A stretch of DNA of 64,000 bases, from positions 109,387-173,386 of the forward strand of contig NZ_FUYZ01000007.1 of NCBI RefSeq assembly GCF_900167905.1, read 5' to 3'. The notes beneath the pieces are model-generated. The model ran no database searches and had not been told where the DNA came from. It saw nothing but the letters and a program-made list of their open reading frames with translations. Position 1 is the stretch's first letter. Each line of letters opens with the position of its first letter. A program made the translations under genes and the position numbers. Source of the stretch: Soonwooa buanensis. GTDB taxonomy: Bacteria > Bacteroidota > Bacteroidia > Flavobacteriales > Weeksellaceae. Positions 53,115-61,862 of this stretch are shown piece after piece.

Positions 53115-53834
53115 CTAAAGTGAGGATTTTATAAATTGTTTGGTGCTGTCAATATAATTAGCTTTTACTTCCCAACCAGAATTGATTTTCTGTTTTGTCG
53201 AATCGGGTAAATACTCAAAAAATTTTGCTTTGTATTGTTCTTCGGTTTTAAAATGGTCATAATTCAGAGATTTAGAAATTGAAACAGGCTCCAGATGTTT
53301 TTTGAATAGAAGTTTTGCATAATTATCACCTTTTAGCCAAAGCATAATATTGCCATTATTAGCCACACCTAGCAAAAATACCAAACCATGAACATCACCA
53401 TGGACGTTATATAATTTAGTAAAACGCTTTTGTTCTTGCGCCTCTTCAAAACATTGCTTCATGTCTTTGGTTGGTAACTGGATTTTTGTTTTATAAAATT
53501 TGTTAGCACGGTAATCAAAATATGATAAAACCAGCTCAATGGGTAATCGCATTGGTTCTCGTGCTTCTGGGAAGTAATAGGCTTGCCCCCAAGTATTTCC
53601 AAAACGATTGACTTCGTCTTGACTTTTATAAAAACTGATACCAAGTTCATCGTGAGGATAATTAAAACTTACTTCTTCAATATACATCGGGTAGGAGGGT
53701 GGCACAGTAACACTTGAGTCAAAATTGTAACGATCCCAACTTTTGTAGAAAAACAAGTAATAAATATTAGCGATAATCATCAAGACAACAATCGCTGAAA
53801 GGCATTTATTAAAAGTATTTAGTTTTTTCAACAT
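53115..53834 (-). CDS. DUF2931-like membrane-anchored protein
   Basis: The protein has 239 residues. One N-terminal membrane helix (CLSAIVVLMIIANIYYLFFY) anchors an extracytoplasmic domain with SYPMYIEEVSFNYPHDELGISFY, TWGQ and LPIELVLSYFDYRANKFYKTKIQLP, a pattern that recalls the DUF2931 family of Bacteroidota. Its function is unknown. It is separated from its neighbours by 3 and 1 bp, so it belongs to the LemA operon. Confidence 0.55.
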   Translation of the reverse strand: MLKKLNTFNKCLSAIVVLMIIANIYYLFFYKSWDRYNFDSSVTVPPSYPMYIEEVSFNYPHDELGISFYKSQDEVNRFGNTWGQAYYFPEAREPMRLPIELVLSYFDYRANKFYKTKIQLPTKDMKQCFEEAQEQKRFTKLYNVHGDVHGLVFLLGVANNGNIMLWLKGDNYAKLLFKKHLEPVSISKSLNYDHFKTEEQYKAKFFEYLPDSTKQKINSGWEVKANYIDSTKQFIKSSL

Positions 53835-53837
53835 AAG

Positions 53838-54140
53838 TTAATGATTAAAGCCTTTAGCTAATTGACTCGCATACCATAAAACTCCAAAAAATAATAGCGA
53901 TATAACTATTAATATGATCATCAACCAAAATGCTAAAGTTTTTTTTGAGGTTTTATAAGAAATCACATAAAAAATTTGAAAAATAGTGATTGTGAAAGTC
54001 CAACATGTTAAAACTGTAAAAAAATCCGATTCTTCTGTGGGACCTTGTAAAATAAAAATGGTTGTCAAAATACAGATCATTACCACCAATGCGACAGAAA
54101 TTGGTTTGTTAAGATTTGTGTTTTGTATTTTGTTTTCCAT
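53838..54140 (-). CDS. small membrane protein, first gene of the LemA operon
   Basis: The protein has 100 residues with three hydrophobic segments (about 14-32, 41-62, 68-92). No family was recognised. It is the first gene of the five-gene unit (54140 to 50959) and lies 3 bp before the DUF2931-like gene. The promoter was not identified. It is probably a membrane partner of unknown role. Confidence 0.6.
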   Translation of the reverse strand: MENKIQNTNLNKPISVALVVMICILTTIFILQGPTEESDFFTVLTCWTFTITIFQIFYVISYKTSKKTLAFWLMIILIVISLLFFGVLWYASQLAKGFNH

Positions 54141-54230
54141 TTTGATGAGCTAACAAAGCATTTATAAGTTCTGAAATTAAAAAATATTTTTAATATTAAT
54201 GTCAAAATTTAAGTAAAATGTTTTAAAACA

Positions 54231-54260
54231 AAAAAAGCAGCGAGAGATTCGCTGCTTTTT
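54231..54260 (-). terminator. terminator of the ELWxxDGT gene pair
   Basis: AAAAAGCAGCGA and TCGCTGCTTTTT pair perfectly around GAGAT, with T-runs on both strands. It lies just downstream of the 945-residue gene. Confidence 0.9.
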
Positions 54261-54266
54261 GAGATT

Positions 54267-57104
54267 TTATTTTTTGATGAGTTTTCCAGAGTAAGATTTG
54301 TTTTTTGTACTTGCTTTGACAAAATACAAACCTTGTTCTAGCTGTGATATATCTAATGTTTTAGTTGTTGCACTTAGTTTTAATCTACCAGATACATCAT
54401 AAATTTCTACCAGTTCTATTTTTTCATCGGTCTTTAGTGATAATTGAATTTCTGATATTGCAGGATTGGGAACTATTTGTATTGGGCTATCTGAGACTTT
54501 TGATAAGTTAATTGTACCCATATCTCCTGTAATTTTATCTGAAATATAGAGCTCATAAATTCGGGTGTTTAAAAATGGCCCAGATAAGAATGCACCAGAT
54601 AAATAGAGATAATTACCATCAAAGAAAACGGAATTGATTCTAAAATTATCAGAAGACGTAATTGTTTTTCCATTAATTGATAGTTTGATCGATGGCTTTG
54701 CTGTATCGCTGAAGTTTTTGAACTCTGTGAAATTAAAAAATTCAAAGAAGTGTAGGTTATTGTTGATACATGTGTATTGTGGAAATTGATTCATATTAGT
54801 TGGATAGATATTACTAGTCCCCGCTGCTGTCCCATCAGATTTTATTAAATAGTTCGAAGAGTGAGCTTCAGTACTATATAGATATGTGTCATCACCACAT
54901 TTTACTTTTTGATTTGGGATGGCATAATTTAAAAAGTTAAGTTCTACTATTTTTTTACTAATCAAAGTCTTCGGGTCAAGTTCAGTAAAAAAGAATTTTT
55001 GAGTACCAATAACCTCAGAACTTACGAAGTAAATCTTATTATTTTTTTCAAAATGTTTAAAGTCACTTTTGTTAAATCTGCTTTCGCTAGTAGTGATATT
55101 GCCAGTTGTTTCATCATAGGCTTTAAAAGCCACACTGTTGTAAGAAGGTGTTAATACTTCTGCGAATATTAGCTTGTTATCAATGTATGTAATTAATTTA
55201 CTAAAATACTCGGTTGGTGTAGATACTAATAAATCTGTTATTTTTTTTGTATTCTCTATTGTACCATCCGTTTTCCAGATTGCTGCCTTGTTATTGTAAG
55301 GCAGTTTTAGGAAAATTTCATTTCTTGCTCTAACGATGGCGTTGTCTAAATCTAGTAAATATTCGTTGGTATAAGGCGTTTCTACAATTAACTTAGCTGT
55401 TAATAAGTTATTTGTAATAGTATATAGTTTTACAAACCCCTGTTGTGGGTTAAGAATAACAGCTAATACTTGATTTTCATCGAGTGGATATATTGATCTT
55501 ACATCATCATTAAGATCAAGAGTAATTTTATCAACCAGCTGATTCTCTTTATTTGTTGCGAATATGATGTTGCTGCGACCATAGTATAGGATGTTTGAAG
55601 CAGAAGCAGTGTAAAATTTTCTCTCACCTTGAGAACCATTTCCAAATCTTAGATCCGAATTATTTGTTAATTTTTTGATCGATTTTTGTTGCTTGTTATA
55701 AGCGAAAAGTTGTAAGTAGTCTCCATCATTTGCTGTAAAAAAAATATTTTCTCCAACAGATACAAAATTTTCTGGTTGGCTAGAAAAGGTTTTGTATAAA
55801 TCTTTTTCTAAAGTTGCTTTTTTCTGCAGAAGATTATATTTGAAAATTTCAGTGTTTTTAACAAAAGTTGTATAATTTTCACGGTAATAATCTTTGTAAC
55901 CCGAGAAATAAATATTACCATCTTTCTCTACGAAGTTATTGTCGTTGTTATAATAGATGTCGGTTTTTGTAAGCGTTGTACCGTCATAAAAGTATAAAAA
56001 AGAAAAATCCGTACTGCTATCTTTAAAAACAAGAGTATTTGATCCGTTTAGTTTAGCTAGAAAATTAAGCTTTTTACCGTCCTCGGTTTTTAACTCTTCT
56101 ACTATATCATTTGTTATTTTGTAAACGCCTCCTGTTAATGCTTCAAAGTAGAACTCGTTTTTGAAAGTTATGCTTTTACTCATTAAATCTGAAAATGAAG
56201 TGAGTTGCCTAGTTCCTGATGTAGTGCCGTCTGTTTGCCATAACTGAACAGAATTTCCAAATAAAAATTTATTTTGATCGGATTGGATTGTTACAGGGAA
56301 GTATGGCATGTTTATATCTTTAAGTTTAAAAGTTCCTTGAGACGTACCATCTGTTGTCCAAATATTGGACATGGAGTAACTTTCTCTAGCAATGAAAATT
56401 AATTTTCCATTATTTAATACCAGTTTTTCATATGTCTGATTGATTCCACTTTCGTAACCAGAAAATATATCTTTAACTATTGTCGTTCCACTTTGTGTTC
56501 CGTCGCTTTTCCAAAGTTCTCTGCCTTGGTTACTAGTATTTGCAAAAAAATATAAATTATTATCAAGTACTTCTACTGATGCCCCAATATTAGATGCAAC
56601 TACTGGTACTTCAATAGATCCAGTTGCTGTTCCGTCTGATACAAAAAGCTTGCTTTTTAAAACAATAAATAATTTAGTAGTCGAAGCTTTAACGCTAATA
56701 TTGTCGGAGTTGTAATAGTTGATATTAAATTTTTTTACAAGCCTGGCTATAGTACTATTTTGTGGATTAATTTCATATAGCGCAAGGGAAGAATCAATTG
56801 ATGAAAGGAAATATATTTTTCCGTTCATTTCATAATACTTGGTCGCACTAGTATGTAAAACTGGCTTTTGATTTGTGTCTAAAATTTTTGTATAAACCTG
56901 CGTTGAAGTATTATAAACAGAAGCAGTTTTTTCATAATATTCTGGGGTTTCTGCTAAAAAAATATTATCGTTTTGTAAAAATAACCCCGTAGGATTACTC
57001 CCTGGGAAAGGATTGAGTACATGTTGCTGTAACTCTTGTACCTGTTGAGCAAAAGAATTAATGCTTATTGCTACTCCTATACTTAATAGTAGTTTTGATT
57101 TCAT
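54267..57104 (-). CDS. T9SS protein with ELWxxDGT repeats (second of a pair)
   Basis: The protein has 945 residues. After a signal peptide (1-19) come many propeller-like repeats of the ELWxxDGT type: GRELWKSDGTQSGTTIVKDI, SNIWTTDGTSQGTFKLKDI, LWQTDGTTSGTRQL, AAIWKTDGTIENTKKI, LIKSDGTAAGTSNI. The tail PIQIVPNPAISEIQLSLK with a final LIKK is a type A T9SS sorting domain. It is likely a secreted, surface-attached protein; function unknown. It starts 8 bp after the related 940-codon frame, so the two are one operon. Confidence 0.88.
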   Translation of the reverse strand: MKSKLLLSIGVAISINSFAQQVQELQQHVLNPFPGSNPTGLFLQNDNIFLAETPEYYEKTASVYNTSTQVYTKILDTNQKPVLHTSATKYYEMNGKIYFLSSIDSSLALYEINPQNSTIARLVKKFNINYYNSDNISVKASTTKLFIVLKSKLFVSDGTATGSIEVPVVASNIGASVEVLDNNLYFFANTSNQGRELWKSDGTQSGTTIVKDIFSGYESGINQTYEKLVLNNGKLIFIARESYSMSNIWTTDGTSQGTFKLKDINMPYFPVTIQSDQNKFLFGNSVQLWQTDGTTSGTRQLTSFSDLMSKSITFKNEFYFEALTGGVYKITNDIVEELKTEDGKKLNFLAKLNGSNTLVFKDSSTDFSFLYFYDGTTLTKTDIYYNNDNNFVEKDGNIYFSGYKDYYRENYTTFVKNTEIFKYNLLQKKATLEKDLYKTFSSQPENFVSVGENIFFTANDGDYLQLFAYNKQQKSIKKLTNNSDLRFGNGSQGERKFYTASASNILYYGRSNIIFATNKENQLVDKITLDLNDDVRSIYPLDENQVLAVILNPQQGFVKLYTITNNLLTAKLIVETPYTNEYLLDLDNAIVRARNEIFLKLPYNNKAAIWKTDGTIENTKKITDLLVSTPTEYFSKLITYIDNKLIFAEVLTPSYNSVAFKAYDETTGNITTSESRFNKSDFKHFEKNNKIYFVSSEVIGTQKFFFTELDPKTLISKKIVELNFLNYAIPNQKVKCGDDTYLYSTEAHSSNYLIKSDGTAAGTSNIYPTNMNQFPQYTCINNNLHFFEFFNFTEFKNFSDTAKPSIKLSINGKTITSSDNFRINSVFFDGNYLYLSGAFLSGPFLNTRIYELYISDKITGDMGTINLSKVSDSPIQIVPNPAISEIQLSLKTDEKIELVEIYDVSGRLKLSATTKTLDISQLEQGLYFVKASTKNKSYSGKLIKK

Positions 57105-57112
57105 ATTTATGT

Positions 57113-59896
57113 TTATTTTTTTATGAATTTAGTCGTTTGGAAATTCCCATCGTCGTAATATGCTTTAATAAGATAGGTGCCTAATGGCAGATTTCCAACA
57201 AAGATATCATTAGATGCTTTTGTGTTAATTAGTTTAGCTCCCGTCATACTATAAATTTCAATTCGAGATAGTGGAATATCACTATTTAGGGATCTTAGAT
57301 TTATATAATTAGATGTAGGATTTGGGAATGCTTGTATTGTGTTTAGCTTATTAGTATTGTTTTGGAAATCTAGGATGTTAAGATTAAGGATTTTTTGATC
57401 AGTAACAATATATTGCTTGTAATCTAATATATTGTTTGGTGCAAAAAAGTAGAGAGTTCTACCATCTGTATGTAAATTTACGAGATATGCGTTGTCATAT
57501 ATCTGATATTCCTCAATAAGTTGGGTATTTCTCGATGTTACATTAAAATTGTATTTTGTAATAATATTTTCTTTGTAACGAATTAACCCAGGAGTAATAT
57601 CATCTCCTCTTAATGCAAATACATTGTTCTGCAAACATACTGGCGTGTTTTGGATGATCTTATCAGCAATTTTTATGGTGCCTGCATTGGTAGCATTTGA
57701 CTTCCATAATGAGGTGCCAAAATTCAAATACAGTTCATTGCCACATTTAAATATTCTGTCAGTTTTCGGATAAGAATAATTGTTGACTCCTAAATATTTT
57801 ACCATAGTCGTCCCAGTTTTTGTTCCATCAGTTTTGTATAAATAACCTTCGGAAATGCCTGCTCCTAGAAAAAACATGGTATTATTCTCAATGTATGTTT
57901 TGTTGTAAATTTTAAAGTTATAAATACTTAAGTTTTCCACAGTATTCGTGTCTAGGCTTAATGTTAGTAATGTTGACTTACCAGGGTATTCTGAATTATA
58001 TCCTGTGTAGATAATTTTATTGTTTATTAAGCCAAGGATTCTTAATTCGTTGAATACAAAAGAATTTTCTGCATTTACTTTTGTTGTATTTTGAGTAGTT
58101 CCATCTGTTTTCCACAGTTTCCACAAGCCATCGTCATCTCTAAAGACAAAATATAATATTCCATCTTTGACGATGTGGTTACTCATCTTGTCCTCGCCAG
58201 TTACTCCAGTGATTTGTTTTTCTAATAAAATTTCAAAAACAGAAGAGTTATTATCTAATTTTACGACTCTTTGTGTGCCTTGGCTATCTAGGGCTATAAA
58301 GATTATGGCTGTATCATTGAAGTTAAAAAAGTCCGTTATTTTTCCAAATGATTGAGATATTATATTAGAGTTTTCTATCGTGCCATTCGATCTAACAATT
58401 TTACCATTTATCTCTTGGTTATATGAATAGTAAAAACTTCCTGATGCTATTGCATCCATATAAGTATATAAGTTAATATTGGAATAACCAGTATTAAGTA
58501 ATTGGGTTGTCTGTCCTGAGTTAATATCTCTGACGGATAGTATATTTCCAGTGTTGTAAAAGAATTTTTCACCAATTTTAATACTGTTGACATAATTCTC
58601 ACGATAACCGAAGCTTAAATCAATTGCAAGGTCTTCTTTGTTTTGTTGAAGGTCATAGTTGAAAAGTTCAGCTCCATTAACTGCATTTGAACCAGAATAA
58701 TATAGTTTGTTATTTATTTCTATATAAGTATTTTGTGACTCGTCATAGTTGACTGCAAACTTTATTAATCTATTGTTGGCTTTTTTACCATCAGAAATAT
58801 ATGATGTTTTTGTATAGCCTTCTGTCAATGTCAAAATCAAGTATGTCTTGTTACTAGTAACATTTGCAATATCTACGGATGAGTCTTTGTCTGTGAGATT
58901 AGCTTTTTCTAGATTGGTACTTTCTTTTTGTATTTTATATATATCTAGGTTGGTATCAATATATAAGTTGTTATCGAATACCGTGAAGGATTGTATTTTT
59001 TCATCTGTAGCTAAGTGCGCAAAAATATTTGTAGAATTATCTGTGCCCTTCGATCGCCATAAATTGTTTTTACTATCAACAAAGAAGAAATCATCTTCAA
59101 AAGATGTCCCTTGTAGGTTTCCAAAATTTTCATTATCTACAATTTTGGTTACAGTGTTGCCATCTGTTTTCCATATTGAGACGACTCCATTTTTTTTAGC
59201 AGTAAAAAATAATTCATTATTAAACTTTAAGAACTCAGTCTTACCTCGTGGAAGAGTCACACCAAATTTATCAAACTCTGCAATAGTTTTTGTTCCTGCC
59301 ACAGTGCCATCTGTGACATTTACGAAATCACCGTCATAAGTATTCTCAATCGATAAAACTTTATTATTGCTGTGGTTATATTCTTGATAATACGACAAGT
59401 TTTTAAGAAGTTTTGTATTGTCAAATGTTCCGTCTGATACCCATAAAGAAGATATAATATCTATATACATCATATCCCCTACTGCGAATAGAGTGACATT
59501 GTCATTATTTGACGAACTATTGTAAATTTGACGTACTATTTTGGTGCCCTCTTCTGTGCCATCAGATCGCCATAACTGATTTTTTATTTGTTCTAAATTG
59601 GAACCAACAAAATATAAGAACCCCTTATGTTCAATAATTTTTGATTTAATTACGATGTCCTTTGCCAGAAATTTTGCAATATTTTGGTTTACATCATATT
59701 TAGCAAAGTTATATTTAGAGTTATTAGTAAATCGATATAGTTCGAAATATAAATCCCCTTTATAATTGACAGGCGTCCTTATAATAGAGCCCGTGGCGTA
59801 ATCATTAACTTGAAGTTGTACATCTAGTCTTTCTTGTCCTTTTATTAAAAGCCCAAAAATGGAAACAGCAAAAAAATAAATAATTTTTTTTAACAT
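57113..59896 (-). CDS. T9SS protein with ELWxxDGT repeats (first of a pair)
   Basis: The frame extends to an ATG at 59935, but the ATG at 59896 (927 residues, MLKKIIYFFAVSIFG) is preferred. It gives a normal signal peptide and lies downstream of a -7 box at 59911-59918. Repeats such as QLWRSDGTEEGTKIVRQI, SLWVSDGTFDNTKLL, SIWKTDGNTVTKI, KLWKTDGTTQNTTKV and YLYKTDGTKTGTTMV fill the body. A type A T9SS tail (QAFPNPTSNYINLRSL ... TTKFIKK) ends it. It is related to the downstream protein in build but divergent in sequence, consistent with an old duplication. Confidence 0.88.
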   Translation of the reverse strand: MLKKIIYFFAVSIFGLLIKGQERLDVQLQVNDYATGSIIRTPVNYKGDLYFELYRFTNNSKYNFAKYDVNQNIAKFLAKDIVIKSKIIEHKGFLYFVGSNLEQIKNQLWRSDGTEEGTKIVRQIYNSSSNNDNVTLFAVGDMMYIDIISSLWVSDGTFDNTKLLKNLSYYQEYNHSNNKVLSIENTYDGDFVNVTDGTVAGTKTIAEFDKFGVTLPRGKTEFLKFNNELFFTAKKNGVVSIWKTDGNTVTKIVDNENFGNLQGTSFEDDFFFVDSKNNLWRSKGTDNSTNIFAHLATDEKIQSFTVFDNNLYIDTNLDIYKIQKESTNLEKANLTDKDSSVDIANVTSNKTYLILTLTEGYTKTSYISDGKKANNRLIKFAVNYDESQNTYIEINNKLYYSGSNAVNGAELFNYDLQQNKEDLAIDLSFGYRENYVNSIKIGEKFFYNTGNILSVRDINSGQTTQLLNTGYSNINLYTYMDAIASGSFYYSYNQEINGKIVRSNGTIENSNIISQSFGKITDFFNFNDTAIIFIALDSQGTQRVVKLDNNSSVFEILLEKQITGVTGEDKMSNHIVKDGILYFVFRDDDGLWKLWKTDGTTQNTTKVNAENSFVFNELRILGLINNKIIYTGYNSEYPGKSTLLTLSLDTNTVENLSIYNFKIYNKTYIENNTMFFLGAGISEGYLYKTDGTKTGTTMVKYLGVNNYSYPKTDRIFKCGNELYLNFGTSLWKSNATNAGTIKIADKIIQNTPVCLQNNVFALRGDDITPGLIRYKENIITKYNFNVTSRNTQLIEEYQIYDNAYLVNLHTDGRTLYFFAPNNILDYKQYIVTDQKILNLNILDFQNNTNKLNTIQAFPNPTSNYINLRSLNSDIPLSRIEIYSMTGAKLINTKASNDIFVGNLPLGTYLIKAYYDDGNFQTTKFIKK

Positions 59897-59910
59897 TTTT
59901 TTAATATTTA

Positions 59911-59918
59911 TTGGCAAA
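59911..59918 (-). promoter_or_regulatory. -7 box TATTTTTG of the ELWxxDGT pair
   Basis: It matches TAnnTTTG exactly on the minus strand and lies between the two candidate start codons (59935 and 59896), favouring the downstream one. Confidence 0.45.
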
Positions 59919-59967
59919 AATAATAATTTATACAAATAAATATTAAAAAAATGTTAAATTTTGACAG

Positions 59968-60696
59968 CTATTTTTTTAGAAAAACTTGTTTAGAAAAACT
60001 TCCGTCGGACTGTGGAAATTCAATAACAATATTACCGTTTTCTGTGTAGGCTAAAGTTTTTTGATTGTTGTCTAAAACGACATGGAAGATCCCAGGTTTG
60101 CTACTTTCTGTTAATTTCGCAAAAGGTGTTGAACTTTGTGACGAGACTAATATCAATTGATTTTGTCCCAACTTTATAAGTTGATAGTTGAGTTGTCCAT
60201 TCGTGAAATTTAAAGCTTTTTCTTGCGAAGTTGCAATCGGAGTTGTGTTAACATTCTCACTGATCGTTGCAACTGGAGTAGTTTCTTTATTAATTTCTAA
60301 ACTTGTTGTGGTTTTAGGGTTCGAAATTGTTAGTGCTTTTGTAGCGTTTTTTAATGCATCAGGATAACCAGTTTCAAAGTCTTTATCGTCAGTACTGCCT
60401 TTTAGCTCCTGTATAATCTTATTATTACAATCTTTGAAAGTAATTTTTACTTTATTTTTTAAAAAAGAACTATCATCAAGGAGGTCAGCTTTAAGAACTG
60501 CACAAGAATTATTATCTTCTTGGATGACTTTATATTTTTTTGAAGTTAATTGCTGAATAAGAGTATTTCGAAGATTGAATTTATCCATTTTCTTTTCGAA
60601 CGAAGAAGGCACATAGATATATTCGTAATCAGAAATGTTTTGAGAAAATACAATTGATGAGCTTCCTATTAAAATTGATACAAATAGTTTTTTCAT
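59968..60696 (-). CDS. secreted protein of unknown function
   Basis: The protein has 242 residues. A signal peptide (1-18, ending IVFSQ) is followed by an alpha/beta region (about 19-110, with YEYIYVPSSFEKKMDKFNLRNTLIQQLTSKKYKVI). A Thr/Ser-rich linker (about 115-160) precedes a C-terminal beta domain (FTNGQLNYQLIKLGQNQLILV ... SFSKQVFLKK). No T9SS YPNP motif is present, although the end resembles KK. No family was recognised. It lies just upstream of the ELWxxDGT pair on the same strand, 71 bp before the chosen start. Confidence 0.6.
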   Translation of the reverse strand: MKKLFVSILIGSSSIVFSQNISDYEYIYVPSSFEKKMDKFNLRNTLIQQLTSKKYKVIQEDNNSCAVLKADLLDDSSFLKNKVKITFKDCNNKIIQELKGSTDDKDFETGYPDALKNATKALTISNPKTTTSLEINKETTPVATISENVNTTPIATSQEKALNFTNGQLNYQLIKLGQNQLILVSSQSSTPFAKLTESSKPGIFHVVLDNNQKTLAYTENGNIVIEFPQSDGSFSKQVFLKK

Positions 60697-60848
60697 GCTT
60701 TTAAAATTAGAATACGAAGATATAAATACTTTTGTTTTATTTGATGCTATTGTAAATTGATAAAAACTAATAATTGTTCATAATTGTTAGTTTTTTTTAA
60801 TGATATTAATGTTTAGATTGAATTTAATTAAAAAAAATGTAAAAATGT

Positions 60849-60880
60849 TTTGGAAGGTGTTAAATTAATATATACATTTG
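60849..60880 (+). promoter_or_regulatory. near-consensus promoter with no downstream gene
   Basis: The -33 TTTG (60849-60852) and -7 TACATTTG (60873-60880) are separated by exactly 20 nt, the spacing seen at the three rRNA promoters in this window (20-21). It faces right, where the only genes are on the opposite strand. Confidence 0.6.
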
Positions 60881-60886
60881 GAAAGC

Positions 60887-60972
60887 ATTCAAAATATACA
60901 CACACATATTTAAAATTTACCAAATCAAGAATGTCAAGAAACCTTTTCTTTTAAGAAAAGGTTTTGTTTTTA
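60887..60972 (+). ncRNA. candidate small RNA or leader with a 7-codon frame
   Basis: Transcription from the near-consensus promoter would start near 60887 and end at a hairpin (AAACCTTTTCTT 60939-60950 with AAGAAAAGGTTT 60953-60964) followed by a T-rich stretch. The product would be about 85 nt. It contains a short frame, MSRNLFF (60931-60954), whose codons overlap the hairpin like a leader peptide, but no plus-strand gene follows. No RNA family was recognised. Confidence 0.35.
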
Positions 60973-60987
60973 TGTTAGCAGTGCTTG

Positions 60988-61419
60988 TTATTTTGATGAA
61001 TTTAGGAAAACTCCCTTGTCATTAAATTCTAATACTGTGCCGTTGCTTAGATCAATTCGTTGTTTATTATTTTCCTTTTCCCAACCTATAATTTGTTGTT
61101 TTAGGTAATTTGCTTTGGTATAATCCCAAACATTTTTAGGGACAATCGACATTGGGATTTCTTGTTTAGTATTACTCTCAATATCTTCAAGGATATTTTG
61201 ATGATCAAAATCTAACTCCATCTTATTGCCGAGAGTTACATTATATTCTGTCCCGAATTTTGTTTCTTCCTGTATTACTTTGGCTATGGGCGTGTTAGGA
61301 AAATGTTTTTTAACAAAGTTGGTAATGGTTTTGGGTGTTTTGTTGATTTCAATTTCTTTTTCTTGTGCATTGACAAACAAAGTACAACAAAGTGCACATA
61401 GATAGATGATAGTTTTCAT
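60988..61419 (-). CDS. PepSY-like secreted protein
   Basis: The protein has 143 residues. A signal peptide (1-18, ending FVNAQ) is followed by two PepSY-like half repeats. The first has KTITNFVKKHFPNTPIAKVIQEETKFGTEYNVTLGNKMELDFD; the second has VWDYTKANYLKQQIIGWEKENNKQRIDLSNGTVLEFNDKG. This matches the PepSY-like (PF11396-type) family common in Bacteroidota. It is likely periplasmic; function unknown. A minus-strand -7 box TAGATTTG lies at 61436-61443. Confidence 0.8.
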   Translation of the reverse strand: MKTIIYLCALCCTLFVNAQEKEIEINKTPKTITNFVKKHFPNTPIAKVIQEETKFGTEYNVTLGNKMELDFDHQNILEDIESNTKQEIPMSIVPKNVWDYTKANYLKQQIIGWEKENNKQRIDLSNGTVLEFNDKGVFLNSSK

Positions 61420-61435
61420 AAGATTTAGTTTTAAT

Positions 61436-61443
61436 CAAATCTA
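61436..61443 (-). promoter_or_regulatory. -7 box TAGATTTG of the PepSY-like gene
   Basis: It is an exact TAnnTTTG match on the minus strand, 16 nt before the start codon. Confidence 0.45.
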
Positions 61444-61470
61444 AGAAAAAAAATCCCTTCTATATATTAA

Positions 61471-61797
61471 TTAATGACTCACTGATTTTAGGCCTACAAT
61501 CGATCCAATTAATGTGCTGATGAAGAATAAACGCCAAAAAGTTGCAGGCTCTTTAAAAACAAAAATCCCAACCAATACAGTTCCAACAGCACCAATGCCC
61601 GTCCAGACTGCATAGGCGGTTCCTATTGGCAGACTTTGTGTCGCTTTTATAAGTCCTAACATACTTATAGTTAAACAAATTAAAAATCCAGCGTACCAAA
61701 GATAAGATTCTGTTCCTGATGTTTCCTTAGCTTTGCCGAGACAAGATGCGAAGCCAACCTCGAATAATCCAGCAATAATTAATATGATCCAGTTCAT
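61471..61797 (-). CDS. small multidrug resistance (SMR) family transporter
   Basis: The protein has 108 residues with four membrane helices. The conserved glutamate is Glu13 in AGLFEVGFA. The signature LPIGTAYAVWTGIGAVGTVLVGI in the third helix fits the Gdx/SugE branch (guanidinium exporters) better than EmrE, although multidrug export cannot be excluded. It works as a dimer in the inner membrane. It lies downstream of a Crp/Fnr-type regulator on the same strand, with a perfect 16-bp palindrome just before its start. Confidence 0.88.
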   Translation of the reverse strand: MNWIILIIAGLFEVGFASCLGKAKETSGTESYLWYAGFLICLTISMLGLIKATQSLPIGTAYAVWTGIGAVGTVLVGIFVFKEPATFWRLFFISTLIGSIVGLKSVSH

Positions 61798-61805
61798 TTT
61801 AAAAA

Positions 61806-61821
61806 AAATTTGCGCAAATTT
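61806..61821. promoter_or_regulatory. perfect 16-bp palindrome upstream of the SMR gene
   Basis: AAATTTGCGCAAATTT is its own reverse complement. It lies 9 bp upstream of the SMR start codon, in the 65-bp gap after the Crp/Fnr gene. There is no T-run directly after it, so an operator is more likely than a terminator. Confidence 0.55.
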
Positions 61822-61862
61822 CTTAAAAAATATACGATAAACATTTTACAAATGATAAAAAC

